From FEN-987 sp964598845 (GTDB lineage Archaea; Thermoproteota; Bathyarchaeia; 40CM-2-53-6), in NCBI GenBank assembly GCA_964598845.1, contig CAZRDM010000014.1, positions 1-55,690 on the forward strand: a stretch of DNA of 55,690 bases. The letters run 5' to 3'. The notes below the pieces were generated by a model. It searched no databases and was not told the origin of the DNA. It was given only the letters and a program-made list of their open reading frames with translations. The position numbers and the translations under genes were made by a program. This document shows, piece by piece, positions 25,591 to 34,442 of this stretch (within the stretch, counting starts at the first letter, position 1; every line of letters begins with the position of its first letter).

Positions 25591-26799
25591 TTGCACCTAA
25601 CGAATGAAGAGGAACGAATGCTGAGAGGTGAGTTTGGGGAAGGAACGCAGAAAGCGATGGAATTGCTCGTGGCGATCGGGGAAGCATTTGATGCGGAAAG
25701 AATGATCCCTGTAACCCGCGCGCACGCTGCGTCGAGTGGTCAAGAAGGAGACTTGTATTTTGTTGAGATGCTGGCTAAGGGAGGCGCTTTCTGCAGAATA
25801 CCAACAACAACAAACCCGATCGCTGACTTCGAGTATTTTCAAAGGATCATCAACATTGCTGATGAGCATGAGGAAGCTTCGGTAGCTTGGAAGACGAAGA
25901 ACTACTACACGCAGATTGAGGCTATTATGAGTCAGTCCTGTATACCGTACCTCGCAGAGAATATTCCAGAATACGGCGAACACGTCGCCTTTTCCGAATC
26001 TAGCGCAACGCCCTACGTCAATTCAGTATTAGGCGCATTAACTAATCGTGAATCGATCCAAACAGCACTGGCAGCTGGGGTCATCGGCAAGACGCCCGAA
26101 TACGGCTTGCACCTCAAAGAAAATCGCAAGGGGACCATACTTGTCAAAGTTGAAGCCAATCTAAAGGACGGATACAGTTACTCTCTACTAGGGCAGTATG
26201 TTGGAAAGAACATTGGTTACGGGATTCCTGTCTTCCTCGGCATTTCAAAGCGTCCGACAATAGACCAGTACATAGACTTGTGCGCAATGATGAACGTAAC
26301 AGGTGCGATACCTATGTTCCACATACCAGGTTTCACTGTTGAAGCCAAGACCGTTGAGGAAGCATTCAGCAGAGACGTACCGGAGGACAAAATCGCTGTG
26401 ACTGATTTTGAGCTTCGGCAAACTGAGGCAGAGCTGCAGACCGCGACCGGCGACATAGATATCGTCATACTCGGTTGTCCTCACTATAACCTAGACCAAA
26501 TGGCTGAGGTTGCAAGACTGTTAAAGGGTAGAAAGATCCGCAGGGACGTTTCCTTCTGGGTCAACACATCGGCGACCACTAAGATTCTTGCCGAAAGGGC
26601 TGGTTATGGCAGGCCCATAGAAGAGGCAGGCGCCCATGTCATAGTCGACACCTGCATTGACATGTTCTGTTGGAATAACCTAAGGGGAAAAACAGGGATG
26701 ACGGACTCACCAAAATGTGCATACTACAGAAGATTCGGGCCTGTCAGGGTAGCGAGCGTAGCAGAGTGCGTTGCTGCCAGTGTCGAGAAGGATGCGTGA
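25591..26799 (+). CDS. aconitase X catalytic (large) subunit
   Basis: 402 residues of the AcnX catalytic domain. Start LTNEEERMLRGEFGEGTQKAM; SATPYVNSVLGALTNRES, EYGLHLKENRKG and SYSLLGQYVGKNIGYGIPVF in the middle. Cysteines that could ligate an iron-sulfur cluster are in VILGCPHYNL, VDTCIDMFCWNN and SPKCAYY. Known activities are mevalonate 5-phosphate dehydratase in the archaeal modified mevalonate pathway, and cis-3-hydroxyproline or trans-3-hydroxyproline dehydratase in catabolic relatives. The operon with an amino acid importer favours an amino acid or hydroxyproline substrate, but the archaeal isoprenoid role cannot be excluded. TTG start. Confidence 0.88.
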   Translation: MHLTNEEERMLRGEFGEGTQKAMELLVAIGEAFDAERMIPVTRAHAASSGQEGDLYFVEMLAKGGAFCRIPTTTNPIADFEYFQRIINIADEHEEASVAWKTKNYYTQIEAIMSQSCIPYLAENIPEYGEHVAFSESSATPYVNSVLGALTNRESIQTALAAGVIGKTPEYGLHLKENRKGTILVKVEANLKDGYSYSLLGQYVGKNIGYGIPVFLGISKRPTIDQYIDLCAMMNVTGAIPMFHIPGFTVEAKTVEEAFSRDVPEDKIAVTDFELRQTEAELQTATGDIDIVILGCPHYNLDQMAEVARLLKGRKIRRDVSFWVNTSATTKILAERAGYGRPIEEAGAHVIVDTCIDMFCWNNLRGKTGMTDSPKCAYYRRFGPVRVASVAECVAASVEKDA

Positions 26800-26807
26800 T
26801 CTAAGCC

Positions 26808-27218
26808 TTGGAAATCAACATAAGATGTCACAAGCTGGCAAAAGGCTACGGGCAGGGCGAAGCTTTGGTTTCCAAGGATCCGATCTGCTTCTACCTAATA
26901 GAACCAAAGACTGGTGCAGTGAGAGAGAAGGGGCATCAACTGGAAGGAAAGTCTGTCGCAGGTAGGGTGCTTGTCTTTCCATCAGGAAAGGCCAGTTCCG
27001 CCGTTCAAATGGATGGCCTCGTCAAGTTGTTGTTGAATAATAACGCACCTAGCGCCATGATAGTGAAGGATGTAGAACCGGTGCTCGTGGGTAGCGCTGT
27101 GCTGACCAAGATTCCTCTCGTTGATAAACTAGAAATGGATCCGTTTGAAGTAATCCGCACGGGCAATTTCGTAAAGGTAGACGCAGACAAAGGACTAGTT
27201 ACAGTGACAAGACCTTAG
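26808..27218 (+). CDS. aconitase X swivel-domain (small) subunit
   Basis: 136 residues, DUF126-type. Core AGRVLVFPSGKASSAVQMDG followed by NNNAPSAMIVKDVEPVLVGSAVLTKIPLVDKL matches the small subunit, which closes over the active site of the large one. TTG start 8 nt after the large subunit stop, so stoichiometric expression is likely. The lysine in PSGKAS replaces the usual arginine or glycine of PSGRGS-type loops. Confidence 0.88.
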   Translation: MEINIRCHKLAKGYGQGEALVSKDPICFYLIEPKTGAVREKGHQLEGKSVAGRVLVFPSGKASSAVQMDGLVKLLLNNNAPSAMIVKDVEPVLVGSAVLTKIPLVDKLEMDPFEVIRTGNFVKVDADKGLVTVTRP

Positions 27219-27760
27219 CATTGGGACCCGGTCACCGACTTGGTACGTGCTCCAGAATTCTAAGAACGTACAGGACAGAAAAGGAAAGAAAAAGAGGGAA
27301 AATGGCCGCAGGCTGCTGATGCACTCCTACTCTAACCCCTATTTGGGAGATGAATAAACCTGACACTGGCTACCGGATTGACAATAGTGGCGACAGATGG
27401 ATGCTGAAACGCAGGGGTCGCTAATCAATGTGGAAGCAATAGAAGTCCGCACTCGTCCTTTCTGCCTAAGAGAACTTTCCCAATCGTAACAGGTCCAGGG
27501 TTCTATTTTGTCTGGGCCGATACCTATCACGGTCACGTAACAGCGCAGGCTGTCAAGTCGCGCCTTTGGGTTCTCTAGATTTCGATCGCATAGGATCACT
27601 CCCGACTGCTAAACTGTCAATTCTAAGGGAACTGATTCGCAGCCCAGTCCTGTTTGAGGCGTCCATAGATACACGAAACCAGCAAGGATGCCACAAAGTC
27701 CCTACCTAGAGGGTTTCAAGTTCTTGGTTGCAATCGTCATTCAGCGTTCGAAGAGAGATC
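27219..27760. other. intergenic, nothing recognised
   Basis: Long gap between convergent units. Short frames on both strands show no motif, and I see no RNA gene or clear repeat. Confidence 0.4.
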
Positions 27761-27780
27761 ACAAAAAAGGAAAAAAGGGG
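27761..27780 (-). terminator. possible T-tract terminator
   Basis: Minus strand reads CCCCTTTTTTCCTTTTTTGT about 260 nt past the end of the LLM gene. It has the C-run then T-run pattern seen after other genes here. Distance makes it uncertain. Confidence 0.35.
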
Positions 27781-28039
27781 AGGTCAATACGAGACGATGT
27801 TGACCGCGTCTGTTCCGTAGACTCCTGTTCTACCATAGGTGGCTTGAGGATTTCGAACAAGAGTTCTCGTATTCTATCCCCCTCGGTGGATCTTTTCTCC
27901 GGCTCCAGGGAGCGGTGGCGAGCGGTTCTTCGTCTTGATAGTCGACGCTTGGTAGCAAGGTCCTCGAAGCATCCGGATCGAGGGTGATTCCGAAGTCTGG
28001 TAAGACTTCGATTGCGCGTACATGCTTCTTCATGAGACT

Positions 28040-29053
28040 CTATAAGTTCGAGACCACTTCGTTTCTGAAACGTTTTATGATGTCGCTTGTCCTCAGCGAA
28101 GGATTCGCGAAGGGCAAGATGCCCAAGTGATTCACGCCAGCTTCTCGTAATTCCTTCACTCGCTTGATGCAGTCTTCTGTTGAGCCGACTATTGAGAACT
28201 GGTCGACGTATCGGTCATCGATGAGTTCTCTTAGTTTTTTGGTGGACCGTTGCAGGTCAGGCTCTTCCGTGAAGGATCTCTTGACAGCAGAGCAGGTTTC
28301 GGGTGGCAGACCGATGCTTTGTAATACTTTCGCAGGAATAGATCGGAGGATGAAAGCAATCATTGGTCTTACGCAATCCCTCGCTTCCTCCACTTGTTCG
28401 GACAGAGAAGAGAATGCCCAGCATACAATGTCTAGCTCGCTGAGTTCTCGACCGACATTTGCTGAGCCTCTGGCGATGTGTTGCAGGGCATATCGCATTC
28501 CATTGGGAGTGGCCAGTCCCGCGCCCGCGATCACTCCGTCTCCTACTTTTCCGCCTGTTTCTAGGATTCTTGCTCCTCTACCAGCGATGTAGATGGGGAT
28601 ACTATGTGTTACGTTGAAATCTAGTGAGACTTCTCTTAGAACGCACTCTTTCCGTTCGAGGACAACTTTCTGATTGTGAAGCAGTTCTCTGATTGCAACT
28701 GCTGTTTCTCTGACCAGCTCGGCGGGTTTTTCAAGTTGGATTCCAACTCCGTTGGCCAACGTGGGATTTCCTGCTCCGAGTCCAAGTATCGCTCTTCCTC
28801 CCGAGATTTCAGCGCAGGTTGCTATAGCGCGAGCTGTGACCACTGGTGACCTTGTGTAAGGGTTTGTTACGCCAATTCCTAGGCCTATCCTTCTCGTTTT
28901 GATAGCGCAGGCAGCCATTACCGCGTATGGATCTTTCTCGAACATTTCATCAGGGATCCAGAGAATGTCATATCCCATCTCTTCCGCCAAAACAGCGCTT
29001 CTAATGATCTCGGGATAAGGATCCCTCATGTCTACGCCGATGCTGAATCTCAC
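28040..29053 (-). CDS. LLM-class F420-dependent oxidoreductase (methylene-H4MPT reductase-like group)
   Basis: 337 residues: RFSIGVDMRDPYPEIIRSAV, MGYDILWIPDEMFEKDPYAVMAACA, IGLGIGVTNPYTRSPVVTARA, GGRAILGLGAGNPTLANGVG, IPIYIAGRGARILETGGKVGDGVI, AGVNHLGILPFA. The pattern PYTRSPVVTA and GLGAGNP is that of F420-dependent reductases related to Mer. Substrate unknown. Divergent from the cysteine-synthase-like gene, with about 150 nt between. Confidence 0.85.
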   Translation of the reverse strand: MRFSIGVDMRDPYPEIIRSAVLAEEMGYDILWIPDEMFEKDPYAVMAACAIKTRRIGLGIGVTNPYTRSPVVTARAIATCAEISGGRAILGLGAGNPTLANGVGIQLEKPAELVRETAVAIRELLHNQKVVLERKECVLREVSLDFNVTHSIPIYIAGRGARILETGGKVGDGVIAGAGLATPNGMRYALQHIARGSANVGRELSELDIVCWAFSSLSEQVEEARDCVRPMIAFILRSIPAKVLQSIGLPPETCSAVKRSFTEEPDLQRSTKKLRELIDDRYVDQFSIVGSTEDCIKRVKELREAGVNHLGILPFANPSLRTSDIIKRFRNEVVSNL

Positions 29054-29204
29054 GAGCGATTCATCCTCGACGATCGTGAACGATCTAACTGTTGTCTCAG
29101 GATAAACCTGTTTGCGTTTCTTGGCCCTCCGGATACTTACGGCACTTACAGTTACTACTACTAGTAATTATAGCACAAATTCGTAGCGTTACGGGGCCCT
29201 CACA

Positions 29205-30140
29205 ATGTTACGCATACTCAATGGTATTATGGATGCTATCGGAAACACGCCTCTCGTAAGACTTCAAAGAATTACGAAGGATCTAGATTCTGAGATCCTG
29301 GTGAAATGCGAGTTTCTGAACCCTAGTGGAAGCCTCAAGGATAGAGTGGCGAAGTACATGATACAGATGGCTGAGAAAGAGGGAAGACTCCGCCCAGGAT
29401 ACGCCATAGTCGAAGCTTCTACCGGAAATATGGGAATTGCTCTGTCTATGGGTGCAGCTGTAAAGGGCTACAAGTTCGTTTGTTTCATGCCCGAGACAGC
29501 CACTGCTGAGCGATCGAAGATTATGAAATTGTATGGTGCCGAAGTACGACTAACGCCTCCGTTGGGCCCGGGGGAACCAGTCGTTCACCGCGAAGCTGCC
29601 CAAAAGATGGAGGAGAGTGATCCGACAGCGTGGTGGGCTCGTCAATTCAGCAACATTGCCAACGTGCTGGCTCACAAGGAGACGACAGGTTACGAAATAG
29701 TTGAGCAGACAGGCGGGAAGATCGATGCTTTTGTCGCCTCAGTCGGTTCGGGAGGAACATTGATGGGAGTTGCCTACGCCTTGAGGGAGAAACTTCCCAA
29801 TAGAAAGGTGAGAATTGTGGCCGTTGAACCGGAGAGTTCTCCTATGTTGTCAAAGGGAAAGGCGGGCTACCACGCTATCCCTGGAATAAGTGACGGATTC
29901 ATTCCAGAACTCTTGGACACAAAGATCTACGACGAGATTGTACTTGTTTCCGATACCGAGGCAACGGAGATGACTCACCGTTTGCGTAAGGAGGAGGGAT
30001 TATTTTGTGGAATTTCCTCCGGGGCAAACGTCGTCGCATCCATGAAAGTTGCAGAGGAGATGTCGAAGAATAGCACAATCGTCACAGTACTTCCTGACAG
30101 CGCAGACAGATACTTCTCGATGGAATATTACGAGGTCTAA
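29205..30140 (+). CDS. cysteine synthase/cystathionine beta-synthase-family PLP enzyme
   Basis: 311 residues. DAIGNTPLVRL at the start, PLP lysine Lys45 in NPSGSLKDRVAKYM, phosphate loop VGSGGTLMG (180-188) and a family-like end LPDSADRYFS. The substrate-carboxylate loop reads ASTGNMGIAL (71-80) where cysteine synthases have TSGNTG: the Thr is Met76 and the Ser is Thr73. Known members make cysteine, S-sulfocysteine, cystathionine or diaminopropionate-type products by beta-replacement. The altered loop argues for a different substrate or product. An AATTATA element about 35 nt upstream may be the TATA box. Followed by an M24 peptidase. Confidence 0.85.
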   Translation: MLRILNGIMDAIGNTPLVRLQRITKDLDSEILVKCEFLNPSGSLKDRVAKYMIQMAEKEGRLRPGYAIVEASTGNMGIALSMGAAVKGYKFVCFMPETATAERSKIMKLYGAEVRLTPPLGPGEPVVHREAAQKMEESDPTAWWARQFSNIANVLAHKETTGYEIVEQTGGKIDAFVASVGSGGTLMGVAYALREKLPNRKVRIVAVEPESSPMLSKGKAGYHAIPGISDGFIPELLDTKIYDEIVLVSDTEATEMTHRLRKEEGLFCGISSGANVVASMKVAEEMSKNSTIVTVLPDSADRYFSMEYYEV

Positions 30141-30225
30141 TTCGCCTACTACGGAGAAGCTGAAGAACAGCAATCAAGTGTAGAGTGAATCGTCTATTAT
30201 GATGGTGGTTTACGGATGGGTCTAA

Positions 30226-31410
30226 TTGCTCATTAACAAAGATCGACTCGTTGAAGTTGCGAAGAAGAACGATCTTGATGTCTTGGTCGCTGCAACCAAA
30301 GAGAACGTCCTCTACTGTACAGAGTACTGGAGTCTGAGTCAGTGGACATCATCTGATGTTCAGGTATATGCTGTGATTCCCGTGGAATTGTCGCTCAAAG
30401 CAACCTTGGTAACGCCCATGTCAGACATAGATCTCGTCACTGAGGAGATGTCTCAGATCGACAGGGTTGTGCCCTACGGGAATTTTCACTTCGAGACTGA
30501 ATCAACACCCAGAGAAGGAATGCGACGACTCCGAGAGATAATCTCAACCAGACAACCGACAGGGTCGCCGATCGAGGCGCTTGCTTCAGCCATCAAAGAG
30601 GGCGGGTTCGAGGAAGCAAGGATCGGGCTGGATGAGGGCGTGCTTCACTCCGATCTTCTTCTAGAGCTCGGCAAGCTGTTGCCTCGAGCGAATCTTATTC
30701 GAGCTAACTCAATCTTCGTTAGGACAAGGATGATCAAGACGGAAGAGGAGATTCGCAGACTCAGGAAAGCCACTGCTATCACGGAGAAAGCCATGATGAC
30801 CGCGCTCGAATCGGCGTCGGAGGGCACGACTGAAAAGGATATGGCAATTGAGTTCGAGAAGGCTCTGACTGGAGAGGGGGCTAGGCCAGACTTCACAGTC
30901 CTGGTCTTTGGCGAGAGAACTGCTCTGCCAAACGGTCAGCCGTCAGGACGAAAACTACGGAAGGGAGATGCAATAAGATTCGATATAGGATGTGTGTACG
31001 AGTACTATCACTCAGATATTTCCAGAATGGCGGTTCTAGGAAGTGCGAATGACAAGTTAAGAAAATATTATCAGGCCGTGCTTCAGGGGCACAAGAGAGG
31101 TCTTGAGATGATCAAGCCGGGCGTGCAGGTTTCCCTTATTTTCCACGAGATCGTGAGAACTGTGAGACAAAACGGAATTCCACAGTTCAAGAGGCATCAC
31201 TGCGGCCATGGAATCGGAATCGAAGGGTATGACCTGCCTCTTGTCTCCCCTAGCAGCAACGACATTCTTGAGAAGGGAATGGTATTGTGCATCGAACCCC
31301 CCTATTATGAACTGGGATGGGGAGGAATTCAAGTCGAGGACACAGTGGTCGTGACCGAGAACCGACCTGAATTCCTCACGTCGACGAAGAATGAACTCAT
31401 GATCATATGA
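30226..31410 (+). CDS. M24-family metallopeptidase (Xaa-Pro peptidase/creatinase group)
   Basis: 394 residues: an N-terminal creatinase-type domain (1-165), then the pita-bread catalytic domain. All five metal ligands are present: Asp253 (IRFDIGC), Asp264 (HSDISRM), His328 (CGHGIGIEG), Glu357 (LCIEPPYY), Glu371 (QVEDTVV). So it is likely a true metallopeptidase that cuts Xaa-Pro bonds, although M24 relatives also include ectoine hydrolase and DMSP lyase. TTG start. Just upstream of an LLM oxidoreductase. Confidence 0.88.
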   Translation: MLINKDRLVEVAKKNDLDVLVAATKENVLYCTEYWSLSQWTSSDVQVYAVIPVELSLKATLVTPMSDIDLVTEEMSQIDRVVPYGNFHFETESTPREGMRRLREIISTRQPTGSPIEALASAIKEGGFEEARIGLDEGVLHSDLLLELGKLLPRANLIRANSIFVRTRMIKTEEEIRRLRKATAITEKAMMTALESASEGTTEKDMAIEFEKALTGEGARPDFTVLVFGERTALPNGQPSGRKLRKGDAIRFDIGCVYEYYHSDISRMAVLGSANDKLRKYYQAVLQGHKRGLEMIKPGVQVSLIFHEIVRTVRQNGIPQFKRHHCGHGIGIEGYDLPLVSPSSNDILEKGMVLCIEPPYYELGWGGIQVEDTVVVTENRPEFLTSTKNELMII

Positions 31411-31431
31411 GAGTTCGGAGGTCGGCTGGGT

Positions 31432-32445
31432 ATGCGAATAAGATTCGGCGTGGCAATTCCGAGCTGTATGGAGGGTTTAATGTATCCCATTCCTTTCGCG
31501 AGCGCCGCCGATGTGCTAGAAATTGTGACTTCAGCAGAACAGTTTGGATATGATTCGGTATGGGCCAACGATCATATCACTACCCAAGAATACGTCCGCA
31601 AGAGCTTCCCCTCGCCCCCTAACTACTATGATGCTCTAGTCACGCTCTCATTCGCGGCTCAGGCCACGAAGAAGGTCTTTCTTGCAGCGGGGCTAATTCC
31701 TCTGCCTCTCAGAGAGCCCGTGCAACTCGCAAAACAGGTGGCAACTCTCGACGTTTTCTCCGGCGGAAGGATGATTCTCGGAGTCGGTCTGGGAGCGTAT
31801 CTCGAAGAATTCGAAGCGCTACATCCGACGATGAAGGGCGTCGTTAGAGCGGAGCTCCTAGATGAGGAACTAAGGGCCCTTGTAAAGCTCTTCAAAGAAC
31901 CGACTGCCAGTTTCGACGGAAAATACGTGAAATTCGCCGATATCCAGCTGTATCCGAAGCCGCTTCAAGACCCACTGCCGATCTATATCGGAGGAAACAG
32001 CACCAAGGCCATCGAACGTACAGTGCAACTTGGTCAAGGTTGGTTCCCTGCAGGATTCACTCCAGCTGAGATGGCGGAACGTATCGCTATTCTTCACCGG
32101 CTTTGCAAAGCGAATGGCAGAGATCCGACGAAGATCGATGTCGCCCCTCAGCTCTCAATTTGCACGGGAAGAACCGATGAAGAAGCTGTCAAGAAGTACA
32201 AGAAGTCTCAACTGTACAAGCACGACATCTCACTCCTGGAATCGACGCTGAAGGGCATGGACATGGAGAGATTCTATGAGAGGGATCTGATAGGTAGCGA
32301 GGATCGCGTTATCAAGCGTGCTGAGGAGTATGTTGACGCTGGTCTCACGCACTTCGCGGGGCTCATCTTCGTGGCGAACACAGCGGCACACATGGTCAAC
32401 GAAATGAGAATCTTCGCAGAACGAATCATGCCATCATTCAAATAG
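31432..32445 (+). CDS. LLM-class F420-dependent oxidoreductase
   Basis: 337 residues: IRFGVAIPSC, QFGYDSVWANDHITTQEYVR, VFLAAGLIPLPLREPVQLAKQVATLD, GGRMILGVGLGAYLEEFEAL, PLPIYIGGNSTKAIERTVQLGQGWFPAG, GLTHFAGLIFVANTAAHMVNE. Follows the M24 gene by 21 nt and is probably cotranscribed. The third LLM enzyme of the window; they are clearly paralogous but only distantly alike. Confidence 0.87.
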   Translation: MRIRFGVAIPSCMEGLMYPIPFASAADVLEIVTSAEQFGYDSVWANDHITTQEYVRKSFPSPPNYYDALVTLSFAAQATKKVFLAAGLIPLPLREPVQLAKQVATLDVFSGGRMILGVGLGAYLEEFEALHPTMKGVVRAELLDEELRALVKLFKEPTASFDGKYVKFADIQLYPKPLQDPLPIYIGGNSTKAIERTVQLGQGWFPAGFTPAEMAERIAILHRLCKANGRDPTKIDVAPQLSICTGRTDEEAVKKYKKSQLYKHDISLLESTLKGMDMERFYERDLIGSEDRVIKRAEEYVDAGLTHFAGLIFVANTAAHMVNEMRIFAERIMPSFK

Positions 32446-32544
32446 TTGAGACGTCCCGAGTCAAGAACTCTACTTTAATCAACAATCGCACAACCGGTTC
32501 TATGAACAACGTAACACTGAGGTACTGTCCCCGTCAATAAGGCC

Positions 32545-32558
32545 AAAGAAAAAAGGGG
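32545..32558 (-). terminator. T-tract terminator after the first peptide-binding protein gene
   Basis: Minus strand reads CCCCTTTTTTCTTTG shortly after the stop at 32575, the same C-run/T-run pattern as at 17313-17329 and 49501-49520. Confidence 0.5.
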
Positions 32559-32574
32559 ATGGAGGGATGTCTAC

Positions 32575-34359
32575 CTACGCTTTGGATCTTCTTTTCCGAT
32601 ACACGGCCACTGCGACCACAACGATCACAATTGCCAAGACGATGCCGGCTATGTATTCCATGGGCAATGCGGGTTGCTCTGCCGGAACAGGGGCGGTAGG
32701 TGTAATGGTTGTCGTAGCTGTGGTCGCTGTCGTAACCGGGGCTTGTTTCCACATATTGTAGACTGTGTACGTCATTTCGTACATTGCGTTGTAGACGTAT
32801 CCCTGCACTTCCTTCCTGAGCGCAACTGGTAGCGAAAGGTCGAGCACCCAGATGCCTGGGGCGTCTTGGACGAGCATATCTTGGGCTTGATAGTACATTT
32901 GCTGCCTCTTCGCTGTGTCTACTTCAGATGACGCTGCGTACAGGAGGTCTTGCAGTGTGGAGTTGAAGTATAGGTAATCTTTGTCTGTTCTGCCGCCCCA
33001 GAAGTAATATTCACACATGCCTGTGATGAAGCTATCAGCGTCTGGATAATCCGGCCACCAGTCGGCTATGTTCAAATCCGGCGCCGTTTCCTGATTCACC
33101 AGCTTATCCATCATGGCCGACCATGTCAGGGGGACCGGTTCCAGCTTGATTCCTAGTTCTCCAAGATTGCTCGTAAGGACGCCTAGGATTCGCATGGCCC
33201 AGTCTTGTCCTGCAAAGTATGCGATGGAGAGCGTGAAACCACCATTCGGGTATCCAGCATCTGCAAGCAATTCCTTGGCTTTGTCAACATCCCTATCGTA
33301 AACGAAAACACCCTTGTTGTGGAAGGGCATCGATTGAGGCATTGGGCCTATTGCTTGGGTGGCTAAGCCCTTGAAGACTACATTGACTGTTCCTTCGTAA
33401 TCAAAAGCGTAGGAGAGCGCTTGCCTGAGTCTAATGTCTTGTAGCAAGCCCTTTCTCGTATTCATGAGCACGAAGAAGTTGAAGGTACTCAGACCTTTCG
33501 TCTCGACTACTTTGATATTCGGATTGCTCTTCAGAGCGTCAAGGTCATCGATTGTTATGTGGGTGGCTGAGTCAATTTCACCTTGCTCAAGCATGAGGCG
33601 CTGCGTCGATGCTTCTGGCACTATTTTCATGACGACTCTTTCGACGTGCTTTCCTTCCCAGCCCTTCCAGTAGTTCGGATTCTTCACCAAGACTATCTCT
33701 ACCTTGCGCGTCCATTTCTCCAACATGTACGGCCCTGTCCCGATGGTGTTCTCGTACGCCCACTTCTGGGCTAGGTCCCCCTCGACCTCGTGTTGCATGA
33801 CACTGGGGCTGATGATTGGACCTGCATACCTGCTAGCCATCATCGTCAGAAACGCGGGATACGGATACTTCAGCGTCATCCTGATCGTGTAGGTGTCAAG
33901 GATGTCGATCTTAGTCTCATTCCACTTGCCGAGGACCATCTTGAAGGCCCAAGCCATTCCCTTGCCGATCCTGAGCATTCTCGTGAGCGAGAATTTCACA
34001 GCCTCGGCATTGAATGGGGTTCCATCGTGAAATGTCACTCCTTCCTTCAAATGGAAGGTGTATACTTTGAAATCTGGTGAAAACTCCCAAGACTCGGCCA
34101 AGTTTGCCTCCACTTCAAACGTGTTACCCCTGTAGTTGAGAAGGCTCTCGTAGGTCAGTCTGGTTATTCTGTCAGAGCCGTCGTATACGACTGCTGGGTC
34201 TAGGGTTGTCGGCTCCTGGATTGTAGCAAAATAGAATGTATTCGGGTCCATAACTGCTTGTTGTGCTACTGCGCCTGGTACAGTCAGGGTCAGCAGTGCT
34301 ATGAAGATCATTCCTAGAAGTGCGAGCTTGAATATCCTTTTTGAGATGATGTTCTGCAA
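32575..34359 (-). CDS. peptide/nickel-type ABC substrate-binding protein (SBP_bac_5), canonical order
   Basis: About 594 residues from TTG 34359, which is preceded by AGAGG at good spacing. An N-terminal signal (KLALLGMIFIALLTLTVPGAVAQ) is followed by the N-lobe, NTFYFATIQEPTTLDPAVVY and ESWEFSPDFKVYTFHLKEGV. The central part is IGTGPYMLEKW and RLRQALSYAFDYE, then KAKELLADAGYPNGGFTLSI. The closing part is LGVLTSNLGELGIKLEPVPL to KEVQGYVYNAMY. A Thr-rich linker and a C-terminal membrane helix anchor the protein. The frame is open further upstream, but those residues do not look like a signal. Delivers peptides or similar to the divergent permease genes. Confidence 0.92.
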   Translation of the reverse strand: MQNIISKRIFKLALLGMIFIALLTLTVPGAVAQQAVMDPNTFYFATIQEPTTLDPAVVYDGSDRITRLTYESLLNYRGNTFEVEANLAESWEFSPDFKVYTFHLKEGVTFHDGTPFNAEAVKFSLTRMLRIGKGMAWAFKMVLGKWNETKIDILDTYTIRMTLKYPYPAFLTMMASRYAGPIISPSVMQHEVEGDLAQKWAYENTIGTGPYMLEKWTRKVEIVLVKNPNYWKGWEGKHVERVVMKIVPEASTQRLMLEQGEIDSATHITIDDLDALKSNPNIKVVETKGLSTFNFFVLMNTRKGLLQDIRLRQALSYAFDYEGTVNVVFKGLATQAIGPMPQSMPFHNKGVFVYDRDVDKAKELLADAGYPNGGFTLSIAYFAGQDWAMRILGVLTSNLGELGIKLEPVPLTWSAMMDKLVNQETAPDLNIADWWPDYPDADSFITGMCEYYFWGGRTDKDYLYFNSTLQDLLYAASSEVDTAKRQQMYYQAQDMLVQDAPGIWVLDLSLPVALRKEVQGYVYNAMYEMTYTVYNMWKQAPVTTATTATTTITPTAPVPAEQPALPMEYIAGIVLAIVIVVVAVAVYRKRRSKA

Positions 34360-34401
34360 AGAAATTCCTCTGATTTCCCAATATCGCAAGCGAGTCCGAC
34401 G

Positions 34402-34411
34402 ATTTAAATAG
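34402..34411. promoter_or_regulatory. shared palindromic TATA element between divergent transporter genes
   Basis: ATTTAAATAG lies 32 nt before the ATG at 34443 (plus) and 44 nt before the TTG at 34359 (minus). TTTAAA is self-complementary, so one box could serve both directions. Confidence 0.5.
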
Positions 34412-34442
34412 GGTTCGACCGAACTTCCATTCTGAAAATAAC

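Noticed and set aside
27219..28039. hidden gene or CRISPR in the 820-bp gap
   Set aside because: No regularly spaced repeats and no convincing coding frame; only a T-rich possible terminator.
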